A stretch of 64,000 nt of DNA from Palsa-504 sp963753195 (GCA_963753195.1 CAVWBH010000003.1:558001-622000); one strand, 5' to 3'. Positions 24,535 through 32,711 are shown, counted from the first letter of the stretch. Program-made: numbers and translations. The notes: generated from the letters alone by a model not told the origin.

Positions 24535-24831
24535 CTACTTCCTAGCGGTCTTCTTGGGTCCGGCGTTAACAAGGGCCTTGAAGTCGGCGCCAGGACGGAA
24601 CTTCGGCACCGAGGACTCGGGCACCTCGATGGTGGCCCCGGTAGCGGGGTTACGGGCGGTGCGAGCGGGACGCTCGCTCTTCTCGAATACGCCGAACCCG
24701 GTGATGGCCACCTTGTCGCCGTTCGCGACGGCTGACTGGATGGTCTCCAGGACAGCGTTCACCGCTTCGGTCGCGGACTTCTTGTCCCCCAGTCGCCCCG
24801 AGATCGCGTCGATCAGATCACGCTTGTTCAT
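24535..24831 (-). CDS. hup: HU family DNA-binding protein
   Basis: 98-aa nucleoid-associated protein starting MNKRDLIDAISGRLGDKKSA, with the beta-arm signature GFGVFEKSERPARTARNPATG and the C-terminal SVPKFRPGADFKALVN. ATG 24831 has AGGAG 6 nt upstream. The short KKTARK tail shows it is the plain HU form, not the Lys/Ala-repeat-tailed HupS type. Its position near leuCD and ddl matches hupA in Streptomyces. Confidence 0.96.
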   Translation of the reverse strand: MNKRDLIDAISGRLGDKKSATEAVNAVLETIQSAVANGDKVAITGFGVFEKSERPARTARNPATGATIEVPESSVPKFRPGADFKALVNAGPKKTARK

Positions 24832-25140
24832 AGTCAACTCCTGCGCTTCCCCCACAGGCCGCGTGGGCTCCGATACGAGATCGCGACCTTCTGACCTGCC
24901 CGAAAGTAGGCCATCCCGCGCGGTCGCACAATAACCTCGGCCACATTGGGCCTCGTGTCGGGCAAGATCACACCCGGGCGGCGGCCAAATGCCCGGTTGG
25001 CGCTACTTTCCGCGTTCGTCCGCAGCCGTAAAGCGCTGGCCCGCTACCTGGAAGCCACCAGCGGCTCCCGGTGCTCCTCGGTACCGGCTTGATGGACCGT
25101 TGGCCCGGTAATAGCCCAACGCGAGGAACTTAAGAAAAGC

Positions 25141-25212
25141 GCACTCTGCTCGGGCTGTTTCCGTGCACTCTGCTCGGGCTGTTTCCGTGCACTCCGCTCA
25201 GGCTGTTTCCAT
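25141..25212. repeat. 24-bp tandem repeat, three copies
   Basis: The unit GCACTCTGCTCGGGCTGTTT plus CCGT is perfectly repeated at 25141 and 25165. A third copy at 25189 carries three substitutions and runs into the adjacent palindrome. Confidence 0.85.
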
Positions 25213-25225
25213 GATCAGATCATGG
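25209..25225. promoter_or_regulatory. 17-bp palindrome, operator-like
   Basis: CCATGATC-A-GATCATGG is a perfect palindrome with a single central base, between the 24-bp repeats and the larger inverted repeat. Its form fits a dimeric regulator site, but no regulator can be assigned. Confidence 0.4.
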
Positions 25226-25231
25226 TCGGTG

Positions 25232-25268
25232 CCCGTTATGCCTCAATGTGAAGTTTAGGCATAACGGG
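25232..25268 (-). terminator. 12-bp inverted repeat, possible leuCD terminator or regulatory stem
   Basis: CCCGTTATGCCT and AGGCATAACGGG form a perfect stem with a 13-nt loop, 190 bp beyond the leuD stop. No U-tract follows on either strand, and its base content is less GC-rich than its surroundings. A protein-binding site is equally possible. Confidence 0.4.
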
Positions 25269-25457
25269 ATATAACCGGCGTTACATCAAGCAGGAGGCCA
25301 GCGGCGAGCGGCTACACCACGGCCGACCGCCGCCCGCCCCGTTCGCTGGCACCGCTCCCGCCTGCAGTGAGGACCCTGACCAGCAGCGGGCCCCGGAAAG
25401 GCCGGCACAAAGGCGGGGGTACGTGGTTGCGCCGGGGCGGAAGTGAGCTTGGGCGGG

Positions 25458-26051
25458 TCAGGCGGTGACGGGGAGCCAGGCGGGGCGGGCCTGCTCGAAG
25501 GCGGTGATGTCGTCGGTGTAGCGGAGGGTCAGGCCGATGTCGTCGAGTCCCTCCATCAGGCGCCAGCGGGTGTAATCGTCGAGGTCGAAGGGGGACTTGA
25601 TCCCCGCCGCCTCGGCCAGCACGACGCGGTCGCCTAGGTCGACGGTGATCTGCGTGCCCGGATCGGCCTCGACGGCGTCCTGCAGGGCGGCCACGACCCC
25701 CTCGGGCAGGATCACCGGCAGCAGGCCGGCCTTGGTCGCGTTGCTGCGGAAGATGTCGCCGAACCGGGGGGCGATCACGACGCGGAAACCGTAGTCGGTG
25801 AGCGCCCAGACCGCGTGCTCGCGGGACGACCCGATGCCGAAGTCGGTCCCGGCGACCAGGATCGTCGCGCCGGCGTACTGCGGCTGGTTGAGCACGAAGG
25901 CCGGGTCCTCGCGCCAGGCGGCGAACAGCCCGTCGCCGAACCCGATCCGGCTCACCCGCTTGAGGTACTCGGCCGGGATGATCTGGTCGGTGTCCACGTT
26001 GGTGCGCCGCAGCGGCAGCGCGCGGCCGGTGTGGGTGATGAATGGTTCCAT
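25458..26051 (-). CDS. leuD: 3-isopropylmalate dehydratase small subunit
   Basis: 197-aa swivelling-domain subunit of isopropylmalate isomerase in leucine synthesis. It starts MEPFITHTGRALPLRRTNVDTDQIIPAEYL, with GTDFGIGSSREHAVWAL and the SNATKAGLLPV motif of LeuD. It is 22 bp downstream of leuC and forms an operon with it. Confidence 0.97.
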   Translation of the reverse strand: MEPFITHTGRALPLRRTNVDTDQIIPAEYLKRVSRIGFGDGLFAAWREDPAFVLNQPQYAGATILVAGTDFGIGSSREHAVWALTDYGFRVVIAPRFGDIFRSNATKAGLLPVILPEGVVAALQDAVEADPGTQITVDLGDRVVLAEAAGIKSPFDLDDYTRWRLMEGLDDIGLTLRYTDDITAFEQARPAWLPVTA

Positions 26052-26073
26052 CGCAGCTGTCTCCTTCTCACTT

Positions 26074-27501
26074 CTACAAGTCGGCGGGGGCCGCGAGGTG
26101 ACCGGTCACGGCGGTGGCGACGGCGACCTCGGGCGAGACCAGGTGGGTGCGCCCGCCCTTGCCCTGGCGTCCCTCGAAGTTGCGGTTGGAAGTCGAGGCG
26201 CTACGCTCGCCGGGAGCCAGCGTGTCCGGGTTCATGCCCAGGCACATCGAGCAGCCCGCCGCGCGCCACTCGGCACCGGCCGCGGTGAACACCGCGTCCA
26301 GGCCCTCCTGCTCGGCCTGGGCCCGGACCTGCATGGATCCGGGGACCACCAGCATGCGGACGCTCGGCGCGACCTTGCGGCCGCGGAGCACCTCGGCGGC
26401 GGCGCGCAGGTCCTCCATCCGCCCATTGGTGCACGAGCCGATGAAGACCGTGTCCACCGCGATGTCGCGCAGTGCGGTGCCGGGCTGCAGGTCCATATAG
26501 GTCAGTGCGCGCTCCGCGGCGGCCCGCTGGTCCGGGTCGGCGAACGAGCCGGGGTCGGGCACCGATGCCCCGAGCGGCAGGGCCTGGCCCGGGTTCGTGC
26601 CCCAGGTCACGTAGGGCGTCAGCGTCGCGGCGTCCAGCGTCACCTCGTGGTCGAAACGGGCGTCGTCGTCACTGGGCAGCGAGCGCCAGTAGTCCAGGGC
26701 CGTCTCCCAGGCGGCGCCGGACGGCGCGTGCCGGCGGCCCTCCAGGTAGGAGAAGGTCACGTCGTCCGGTGCGACCAGCCCGGCCCGTGCGCCAGCCTCG
26801 ATCGACATGTTGCAGACGGTCAGCCGGCCCTCCATGGACAGCGCGCGGACCGCGGAGCCGCGGTACTCGACCACGTAGCCCTGGCCGCCGCCGGTGCCGA
26901 TCTTGGCGATGATGGCCAGGATCAGGTCCTTGGGGGTCACGCCGTCGGGCAGCGTGCCGTCCACGGTGATGGCCATCGTCTTGGGCCGCAGCTGGGGCAG
27001 CGTCTGGGTGGCCAGCACGTGCTCGACCTCGCTGGTCCCGATGCCGAAGGCCAGCGCGCCCAGCGCGCCGTGGGTGGAGGTGTGCGAGTCGCCGCAGACG
27101 ATGGTCAGGCCGGGCTGGGTGAGCCCGAACTGCGGGCCGATGACGTGCACGATGCCCTGGCCGGCGTCACCCATGGGATAGAGCTGGATGCCGAACTCGG
27201 CGCAGTTCTTGCGCAGCGCCTCGACCTGCGTGCGGGACACCGGGTCGGTCACCGGGCTGCCCGGGCCGGACAGCGGCACGCCGGGACCGGTGATGCCCGT
27301 GGTCGGCACGTTGTGGTCCTCGGTCGCGATAGTCAGGTCGGGGCGGCGCACCTTGCGGTTGGCGGCCCGGAGCCCGTCGAAGGCCTGCGGGCTGGTCACT
27401 TCGTGGATCAGGTGCAGGTCAATGTAGAGCAGGTCGGGTTCGCCTGCCGCGCTGCGCACCACGTGCGCGTCCCAGATCTTCTCAGCGACCGTACGGCCCA
27501 T
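26074..27501 (-). CDS. leuC: 3-isopropylmalate dehydratase large subunit
   Basis: 475-aa aconitase-family subunit carrying the [4Fe-4S] cluster. It starts MGRTVAEKIWDAHVV at ATG 27501 (GGAGGG upstream), with HLIHEVTSPQAFDGLR, IVCGDSHTSTHGALG and the cluster cysteines in VFIGSCTNGRMEDL and AGCSMCLGMNPD. The reading frame stays open upstream into ndgR, but that part is antisense to ndgR and not part of leuC. Divergent from ndgR with a 54-bp shared control region. Confidence 0.96.
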   Translation of the reverse strand: MGRTVAEKIWDAHVVRSAAGEPDLLYIDLHLIHEVTSPQAFDGLRAANRKVRRPDLTIATEDHNVPTTGITGPGVPLSGPGSPVTDPVSRTQVEALRKNCAEFGIQLYPMGDAGQGIVHVIGPQFGLTQPGLTIVCGDSHTSTHGALGALAFGIGTSEVEHVLATQTLPQLRPKTMAITVDGTLPDGVTPKDLILAIIAKIGTGGGQGYVVEYRGSAVRALSMEGRLTVCNMSIEAGARAGLVAPDDVTFSYLEGRRHAPSGAAWETALDYWRSLPSDDDARFDHEVTLDAATLTPYVTWGTNPGQALPLGASVPDPGSFADPDQRAAAERALTYMDLQPGTALRDIAVDTVFIGSCTNGRMEDLRAAAEVLRGRKVAPSVRMLVVPGSMQVRAQAEQEGLDAVFTAAGAEWRAAGCSMCLGMNPDTLAPGERSASTSNRNFEGRQGKGGRTHLVSPEVAVATAVTGHLAAPADL

Positions 27502-27522
27502 CGCGCCGTCTCCCTCCGCTTG

Positions 27523-27541
27523 CGTCTCGCATTCCGAGACG
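27523..27541. promoter_or_regulatory. Candidate operator between leuC and ndgR
   Basis: CGTCTC-N7-GAGACG, a perfect inverted repeat centred in the 54-bp gap between the divergent leuC and ndgR start codons. The location is where an autoregulated IclR-type NdgR would bind. The assignment is from position and symmetry only. Confidence 0.4.
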
Positions 27542-27555
27542 GCAATATTCATTAC

Positions 27556-28272
27556 ATGAACAACTCTAGCGGAGTCGGCGTTCTCGACAAGACGGTTTCT
27601 GTCCTGTCCGCCCTGGAAAGCGGCCCGGCTTCGCTGGCCCAACTGGTCAAGGCGACCGGCCTGGCCCGGCCGACCGCGCACCGGATCGCGGTCGCGCTCG
27701 AGGCACACCGGATGCTGGCCCGGGACACGCAGGGCCGGTTCGTGCTCGGCCCGCGGATCGGCGAGCTGGCCGCCGCAGCCGGGGAGGACCGGCTGCTGGC
27801 CATCGCGCAGCCCATCTTGGCGCAGCTCAGGGAGATCACCGGGGAAAGCGCCCAGCTCTACCGGGCGCATGCCGACACGCGCCTGTGCGTGGCCGCCGCC
27901 GAGCGGGCCAGCGGGCTGCGGGACACCGTCCCGGTCGGCGCGGCGCTGCCGATGACCGCGGGCTCAGCGGCCCAGGTGCTGCTGGCCTGGGAAGAAGGCA
28001 GCCGCATGCACCGGGGGCTGCGCGGCGCGAAATTCACCGCGGCCACGCTGGCCCAGGTGCGCCGCCGCGGCTGGGCGGCCACCGCCGCCGAGCGAGAGCC
28101 CGGCGTCGCCTCGGTGTCCGCGCCGGTGCGCGGCCCGGGCGGCCGGGTCATCGCCGCGGTCTCGGTATCCGGCCCGATCGAGCGCCTGACCCGCTCCCCC
28201 GGCCGCCTGCACGCGGGCGCCGTCGTCGCGGCCGGCGATAGGATCAGCCGCCTGCTCCGGGCCGAGTATTGA
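27556..28272 (+). CDS. ndgR: IclR-family regulator NdgR-like
   Basis: 238-aa IclR-type regulator. The N-terminal winged helix (GVLDKTVSVLSALESGPASL and GLARPTAHRIAVALEAHRML) is followed by an effector domain (LCVAAAERASGLRDTVPVGA, LPMTAGSAAQVLL and SVSAPVRGPGGRVIAAVSVSG). In Streptomyces, NdgR is divergent from leuCD and controls leucine and other amino acid genes; the same arrangement is present here. ATG at 27556. The stop codon lies in the first unit of a 14-bp repeat. Confidence 0.92.
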   Translation: MNNSSGVGVLDKTVSVLSALESGPASLAQLVKATGLARPTAHRIAVALEAHRMLARDTQGRFVLGPRIGELAAAAGEDRLLAIAQPILAQLREITGESAQLYRAHADTRLCVAAAERASGLRDTVPVGAALPMTAGSAAQVLLAWEEGSRMHRGLRGAKFTAATLAQVRRRGWAATAAEREPGVASVSAPVRGPGGRVIAAVSVSGPIERLTRSPGRLHAGAVVAAGDRISRLLRAEY

Positions 28273-28311
28273 GGGCCGAGTATTCGGGCCGAGTACTGAG
28301 GGCCGAGTATT
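28259..28311. repeat. 13-14-bp tandem repeat at the ndgR 3' end
   Basis: GGGCCGAGTATT occurs at 28259, 28273, 28286 (as GAGTACT) and 28300. The first copy contains the last codons and stop of ndgR, so the array looks like a stepwise duplication of the gene end. Confidence 0.8.
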
Positions 28312-28445
28312 GAGACTGCCGCGACACCAGAGGCTAAGAGCCGTCCGGGGGGCAGCGCAGGGCCCTACCTGCCGGGCGGCATGATGGATATCGTCAAGGA
28401 CCGCAGGACCTGGCCGCTACGGGAAATGGATACGAGGTCAGCACT

Positions 28446-29630
28446 ATGAAGGCAGGTGTCGTCAAGGAGACTGCGCCAGGCGAGCGCCGCGTGGCCCTGG
28501 TGCCCGAGGCGGTGGCCAAGCTCCGGGCGGCCGGGATCGAGGTGCTGGTCGAGCGCGGAGCGGGCGAGAGCGCCTGGCTGCCCGACTCGGCCTACGCCGA
28601 GGCGGGCGCCGCCATCATGGGCACCGCCGAGCTGTTCGCGGCGGCCGACGTCATCCTGACCGTGACCAAGCCGTCTGCCGCCGTGGTGAGCCAGCTCGGC
28701 ACCGGCCAAGCGATCATCGGCATGCTGGCCCCGCTCACCGACCCGGAACTGGCCGCCGCGCTGGCCGCCCGGGGCGTGACCGCGATCAGCCTGGATGGCC
28801 TGCCGCGTACCTTGTCCCGGGCGCAGGGGATGGACGCGCTCACCTCCCAGGCGAATGTGGCCGGCTACAAGGCCGCGGTGGTCGCCGCGGAGTCGTTCGG
28901 CCGATTCTTTCCGCTGCTGATCACCGCGGCGGGTACGGCCCGGCCGGCCAAGGTTCTCGTCCTGGGCGCGGGCGTGGCCGGCTTGCAGGCGATCGGCACG
29001 GCCAAGAGGCTGGGTGCCGTGGTGAGCGGTTACGACGTCCGGCCCGCCGCCAAGGGCGAAGTGGAGTCGCTCGGCGCCTCGTTCATCGAGCTGACCTCGG
29101 TCGGCGGCGCGGCCGGGGAGGGCGGCTACGCCCGCGAGCTGACGCCCGAGGAGCGGGCGGCCCAGCAAGAAGAGCTGACCGGCCACATCGCCCGGCACGA
29201 CGTAGTAATCACCACCGCCCAGGTCCCGGGGCGCAGGCCGCCGCTGCTGGTCACCGACGACACGCTCAAGGCGATGGCGCCCGGCTCGGTCATCGTGGAC
29301 ATGGGCGCCAGCGCGCTGGGCGGGAACGTGACCGGGTCGTTTCCCGGCCAGACGGTCGTCACCGGCAATGGCGTGACGATCATCGGCGCCGACAACCTGG
29401 CCGCCACCGTGCCGACGGCGGCCTCGAACGCATACTCGCGCAACATCTCGGCCCTGCTGCTGCAGCTGACTTCCGACGGAGCGCTGGCCATCGACACCAC
29501 CGACGAGATTCAGGCGGGCGTGGTGATCGCGCATGACGGCAAGGTCGTGCACGAGGCCGTAGCCCGCCTGCTACCTGCGCAAGAGCTCACCAAGGGAGGC
29601 GCCGCCGATGTCGACGGCACTACTGACTGA
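28446..29630 (+). CDS. pntAA: NAD(P) transhydrogenase subunit alpha part 1
   Basis: 394-aa NAD(H)-binding domain I of the proton-translocating transhydrogenase, which drives NADPH formation with the proton gradient. It resembles alanine dehydrogenase: MKAGVVKETAPGERRVALVP, DALTSQANVAGYKAAV, the nucleotide fold VLVLGAGVAGLQAIGTAKRLG and the mobile loop GYARELTPEERAAQ. There are no membrane spans, consistent with the split three-gene form. It overlaps pntAB by 23 bp. Confidence 0.95.
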   Translation: MKAGVVKETAPGERRVALVPEAVAKLRAAGIEVLVERGAGESAWLPDSAYAEAGAAIMGTAELFAAADVILTVTKPSAAVVSQLGTGQAIIGMLAPLTDPELAAALAARGVTAISLDGLPRTLSRAQGMDALTSQANVAGYKAAVVAAESFGRFFPLLITAAGTARPAKVLVLGAGVAGLQAIGTAKRLGAVVSGYDVRPAAKGEVESLGASFIELTSVGGAAGEGGYARELTPEERAAQQEELTGHIARHDVVITTAQVPGRRPPLLVTDDTLKAMAPGSVIVDMGASALGGNVTGSFPGQTVVTGNGVTIIGADNLAATVPTAASNAYSRNISALLLQLTSDGALAIDTTDEIQAGVVIAHDGKVVHEAVARLLPAQELTKGGAADVDGTTD

Positions 29631-30003
29631 CCTGACCATCTTCATCCTGGCGCTGCTCGTCGGCATCGAGGTGATCGGGAAGGTCCCGGCCACCTTGCAC
29701 ACGCCACTGATGTCGGCAACCAACTCCATCCACGGCATCGTGCTGGTCGGCGCCCTGCTGATCGGCGTGACCGCGCATACCGTGGTCGGTTACATCATCG
29801 CGTTCGTGGCCGCGGTCTTCGCCTCCGCCAACGTGGTCGGCGGGTACGTGGTGACCGAGCGGATGCTGAAGATGTTCCGGCGCCGGGCGCCGGAGGCGCT
29901 CCCGGAGGCAGCACAAGCGGCCCCGGAGGCGCTCAACGGCCACCGAGGCCTGCGCGGCCTGATGCGCAAGACCGGCAAGCCCCAGTCGGGAGAGGACGCA
30001 TGA
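29608..30003 (+). CDS. pntAB: NAD(P) transhydrogenase subunit alpha part 2
   Basis: 131-aa membrane part of domain II with three or four hydrophobic segments (LTDLTIFILALLVGIEVIG, SIHGIVLVGALLIGV, VGYIIAFVAAVFASANVVGG). SATNSIHGIVLVGA and GGYVVTERML are family motifs. The hydrophilic C-terminal tail, Ala/Glu-rich, is longer than usual. Its stop overlaps the pntB start by 4 bp. Confidence 0.95.
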   Translation: MSTALLTDLTIFILALLVGIEVIGKVPATLHTPLMSATNSIHGIVLVGALLIGVTAHTVVGYIIAFVAAVFASANVVGGYVVTERMLKMFRRRAPEALPEAAQAAPEALNGHRGLRGLMRKTGKPQSGEDA

Positions 30004-31412
30004 GCGGGTTCACCGGGTACATCCAGCTCGTCTACGTGCTGGCCGCGGTGCTGTTCGTGGTCGGCCTGCACCTGATGAACAGCCCGGCCACCGCGCGGCG
30101 CGGCAACCAGGTGTCGATGGCGGGCATGATCATCGCGGGCATCGCCACGCTGATCCTGATGATCCACACCGGCACGGTCACCGCGACCGGCTGGATCGTG
30201 CTGATCGCCGGCGCGCTGATCGGCTCCGCGGTAGGCCTGTACGCGGCCCGTTCGGTCCAGATGACGGCGATGCCGCAGCTGGTGTCCGCGTTCAACTCGG
30301 TCGGCGGCGGCGCCGCCGCGCTGGTGGCGATCTACGCCTACTACGACGCCGAGTCGCACGCCGCCGGGGTGCTCGGCACGACCACGGTGTTCACCGTGCT
30401 CGACGTGCTCATCGGGTCGGTGACGTTCTCCGGCTCGATCATCGCGGCGGGCAAGCTGCAGGGCTTCATTCCCGGCCAGCCGCTGATCTTCAAGGGCGGC
30501 CGCCTGCTCAACGTCGCCCTCGCGGTCATCGCGGTCGGCTCGGCGGCGTTCCTGTTCACCACGGCCAGCCTGCCCGCCCTGCTGATCCTGGTGCTCGCGT
30601 CACTGGCGTTCGGCGTCATGATGGTGCTGCCGATCGGCGGCGCGGACATGCCGGTGGTCATCTCGCTGCTGAACGCGTTCACCGGCACCGCGGTGGCGAT
30701 GGCCGGCTTCGTCATCGGCAACTGGGCGCTGATCGTGGCCGGCGCGCTGGTCGGCGCGTCCGGAAGCATACTGACCAAGCTGATGGCGGACGCGATGAAC
30801 CGGTCGCTGACCAACATCATCGTGGGCGGGTTCGGCACCGGGGACACCGCCGTGGCGATCGGCGGCCCGGTCGACGCCCAGGTCCGTGCGATCGCGGCCG
30901 ACGACGCGGCGATCCAGCTCGCCTACGCGTCCAAGGTGGTCATCGTGCCGGGCTACGGCCTGGCCGCCGCGCAGGCCCAGTACGGCGTGGCCGAGCTGGC
31001 CAAGCTGCTGGAGGACCGCGGCGTCGAGGTCAGCTACGCGATCCACCCGGTGGCGGGCCGGATGCCCGGCCACATGAACGTTCTGCTGGCCGAGGCGAAC
31101 GTGCCTTACCCGCAGCTCAAGGAGATGGACGAGATCAACCCGGAGTTCCCGCGCACCGACGTGGCCCTGGTCATCGGGGCCAACGACGTGACCAACCCGG
31201 CGGCCCGCCGCCCGGGCAACGAGATCTCCGGCATGCCCATCCTGGACGTGGACAAGGCCAAGTCGATCATCGTGGTCAAGCGCTCGATGGGCCGCGGCTA
31301 CGCCGGCCTGGACAACGACCTGTACTACGACCCCAAGACCAGCATGTACTTCGCCGACGCGAAGAAGGCGATGACCGACCTGGCCGCCGCGGTGAAGACG
31401 CTCGTGGCCTGA
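30000..31412 (+). CDS. pntB: NAD(P) transhydrogenase subunit beta
   Basis: 470-aa subunit with about nine membrane spans forming the proton channel and the C-terminal NADP(H)-binding domain III. The latter shows VIVPGYGLAAAQAQYGVAEL, HPVAGRMPGHMNVLLAEA, GANDVTNPAARRPG and VVKRSMGRGYAGLDN, all strongly conserved. It is the last gene of the pntAA-AB-B operon. Confidence 0.96.
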   Translation: MSGFTGYIQLVYVLAAVLFVVGLHLMNSPATARRGNQVSMAGMIIAGIATLILMIHTGTVTATGWIVLIAGALIGSAVGLYAARSVQMTAMPQLVSAFNSVGGGAAALVAIYAYYDAESHAAGVLGTTTVFTVLDVLIGSVTFSGSIIAAGKLQGFIPGQPLIFKGGRLLNVALAVIAVGSAAFLFTTASLPALLILVLASLAFGVMMVLPIGGADMPVVISLLNAFTGTAVAMAGFVIGNWALIVAGALVGASGSILTKLMADAMNRSLTNIIVGGFGTGDTAVAIGGPVDAQVRAIAADDAAIQLAYASKVVIVPGYGLAAAQAQYGVAELAKLLEDRGVEVSYAIHPVAGRMPGHMNVLLAEANVPYPQLKEMDEINPEFPRTDVALVIGANDVTNPAARRPGNEISGMPILDVDKAKSIIVVKRSMGRGYAGLDNDLYYDPKTSMYFADAKKAMTDLAAAVKTLVA

Positions 31413-31420
31413 GTTCCCCG

Positions 31421-31468
31421 GGGGTGCGTGGGCCCCTCTGGCCCCGCCTATCGGGGTGCGTGTGCCCC
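31421..31468. terminator. Tandem GC hairpins between convergent pntB and marR
   Basis: GGGGTGCGTGGGCCCC (31421) and GGGGTGCGTGTGCCCC (31453) are direct repeats, each able to fold through GGGG/CCCC, with a further CCCC/GGGG pairing between them. They start 9 bp after the pntB stop. No U-tract. Confidence 0.4.
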
Positions 31469-31507
31469 TGGCCGCGTGCCATGATCCAGGCGGCCGGTCC
31501 GGAGGGG

Positions 31508-31969
31508 TCACGTGGCCGATGCGGGCGGTCCGGTCAGGGCGGCGATGCACGCAGTGAGCAGGCGCCGCATCTGATCTTGTTCGCTGGCGTCCAGACTGGC
31601 CAGCATGTCTTGCTCGACGCGGCGAACCGCGGCGCTGGCCACCTTGAGCTGGCGGCGCCCGCGGGCGGTCAGCTCGGTCGGCAGGGCCCGGCCGACGGGT
31701 GCCCGTGCTGGGCGGATAACGAGTCCCTGGTGTTCGAGGGCCTGCAGGAGCACGTTCATCGACTGCCGGGTGACGAAGGCGCCGCGGGCCAGCTCGGAGT
31801 TCGACAGGCCCGGTCGCTGGGCCAGCAGCTCCAGGCAGGCGTATTGGGTGATCGTCATGCCAAGCGGCCTCAGCACGGCCTCCAAGGCGGAGTGCAGGGC
31901 GCTCGCGGCCGCCTTCAGCATGTACCCGAGCGATGTGTCCAGCTCGATTCCGGGCTCGCCTTGACTCAT
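31508..31969 (-). CDS. MarR-family transcriptional regulator
   Basis: 153-aa winged-helix regulator (start ATG 31969, MSQGEPGIELDTSLGYML). The DNA-binding region runs LGMTITQYACLELLAQRPGL, NSELARGAFVTRQSMNVLLQ and QGLVIRPARAPVGRALPTEL. An in-frame upstream start at 32059 would pass through the operators and into the neighbouring gene, so it is rejected. It is divergent from a glyoxalase-family gene with two matching palindromes between them; the first one overlaps its start codon, suggesting autorepression. Confidence 0.9.
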   Translation of the reverse strand: MSQGEPGIELDTSLGYMLKAAASALHSALEAVLRPLGMTITQYACLELLAQRPGLSNSELARGAFVTRQSMNVLLQALEHQGLVIRPARAPVGRALPTELTARGRRQLKVASAAVRRVEQDMLASLDASEQDQMRRLLTACIAALTGPPASAT

Positions 31970-31985
31970 GTCAGTATTCTGACAT
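31968..31985. promoter_or_regulatory. MarR operator palindrome 1
   Basis: ATGTCAG-TATT-CTGACAT, a perfect 18-bp palindrome overlapping the marR start codon. Binding here would block marR transcription or translation start. Confidence 0.65.
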
Positions 31986-31996
31986 ACATTGGGGTG

Positions 31997-32012
31997 TGTC
32001 AGAAGACTGACA
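31997..32012. promoter_or_regulatory. MarR operator palindrome 2
   Basis: TGTCAG-AAGA-CTGACA, the same arms as palindrome 1, centre-to-centre 28 bp away and 22 bp upstream of the glyoxalase-family start. The repeated symmetric site in a divergent promoter strongly suggests a dimeric regulator bound on one face of the helix. Confidence 0.65.
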
Positions 32013-32033
32013 TACGATGAGGAGGCAAGAATC

Positions 32034-32402
32034 GTGGCCGTCACCGGACCCGACTTCATTTCGCTGCAGGTGCGCGACCTGGAGCGTTCCGCCGCTTTCT
32101 ACGAGCGGTACCTGGGGCTGAAGCGCTCCGACGCAGGACCGCCGCACGCCGTCGTGTTCGACACCAAGCCGATCGCGTTCGCCGTCCGCGACGTCGTCGC
32201 GGGCGTCGACCTGGACGCGATCGCGCAGCCGGGCCAGGGAATGGCGCTGTGGCTGCACGCCCCCGACGCGCAGGACATCTATGACGCCCTCGCCGCCGCC
32301 GGCACGACGATCGTCTCAGCGCCCCTCGATGGGCCGTTCGGCCGCACATTCACGTTCGCGGACCCGGACGGCTATCAGGTGACCCTCCACGACCGCGGCT
32401 GA
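32034..32402 (+). CDS. Glyoxalase/bleomycin resistance (VOC) family protein
   Basis: 122-aa vicinal oxygen chelate protein. GTG 32034 has GGAGG 8 nt upstream. ISLQVRDLERSAAFYERYLGLKR is the first beta-alpha-beta module, and FGRTFTFADPDGYQVTLHDR the second, which supplies the C-terminal metal/substrate residues. The substrate is not predictable. It is divergent from and probably repressed by the adjacent MarR protein. Confidence 0.88.
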   Translation: MAVTGPDFISLQVRDLERSAAFYERYLGLKRSDAGPPHAVVFDTKPIAFAVRDVVAGVDLDAIAQPGQGMALWLHAPDAQDIYDALAAAGTTIVSAPLDGPFGRTFTFADPDGYQVTLHDRG

Positions 32403-32600
32403 GCGTCCTGGCCTTCGGCGCGCCCAGGCCATGCACGCCCGCCGTCCACAACCGTTTGGCCAGCTCCGCCACGACGACCCAGTGCGGCCACAACTTCCGA
32501 ACGTCCGGGCCTGCCACATCGGGCACGCGGGCCCTGGCCCCGCCTCGCGGAACCAGGGTGCCTGCGTGCCTGGGCCGATCCCGGACGGGTCCTCGTTATT

Positions 32601-32640
32601 GTGGATCGTTACTGCCCGCGGGCGGGCAGTAACGATCCAC
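32601..32640. terminator. 19-bp perfect hairpin between convergent genes
   Basis: GTGGATCGTTACTGCCCGC and its exact reverse complement are separated by only GG. It sits in the 309-bp gap after the VOC gene and before a small minus-strand gene. It could act as a bidirectional terminator. The arms are unusually long and perfect, and no U-tract follows. The rest of the gap shows nothing else. Confidence 0.5.
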
Positions 32641-32711
32641 GATCCTGCCTTACCGGGTTTTCTCCTGCTGGGCCGGAGGTAGCGGATGCGCCAGTGCGGT
32701 GGTGGTGCTCG

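Larger units (their letters stand above)
24832..25457. other. Long structured intergenic region between hup and leuD
   Basis: 626 bp without a supportable gene. It holds the hup promoter and leader, then at 25141-25268 a cluster of a three-copy 24-bp repeat, a 17-bp palindrome and a 12-bp-stem inverted repeat (listed separately). I looked for a tRNA fold and coding potential and found neither. Confidence 0.6.

Noticed and set aside
24856..25140. tRNA or structured RNA upstream of hup
   Set aside because: No cloverleaf with a T-loop could be built. The sequence shows only modest local pairing.
25141..25212. Three 24-bp repeats as a CRISPR array
   Set aside because: The copies are adjacent with no spacers, and no cas genes are in the window. 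It is a simple tandem repeat.
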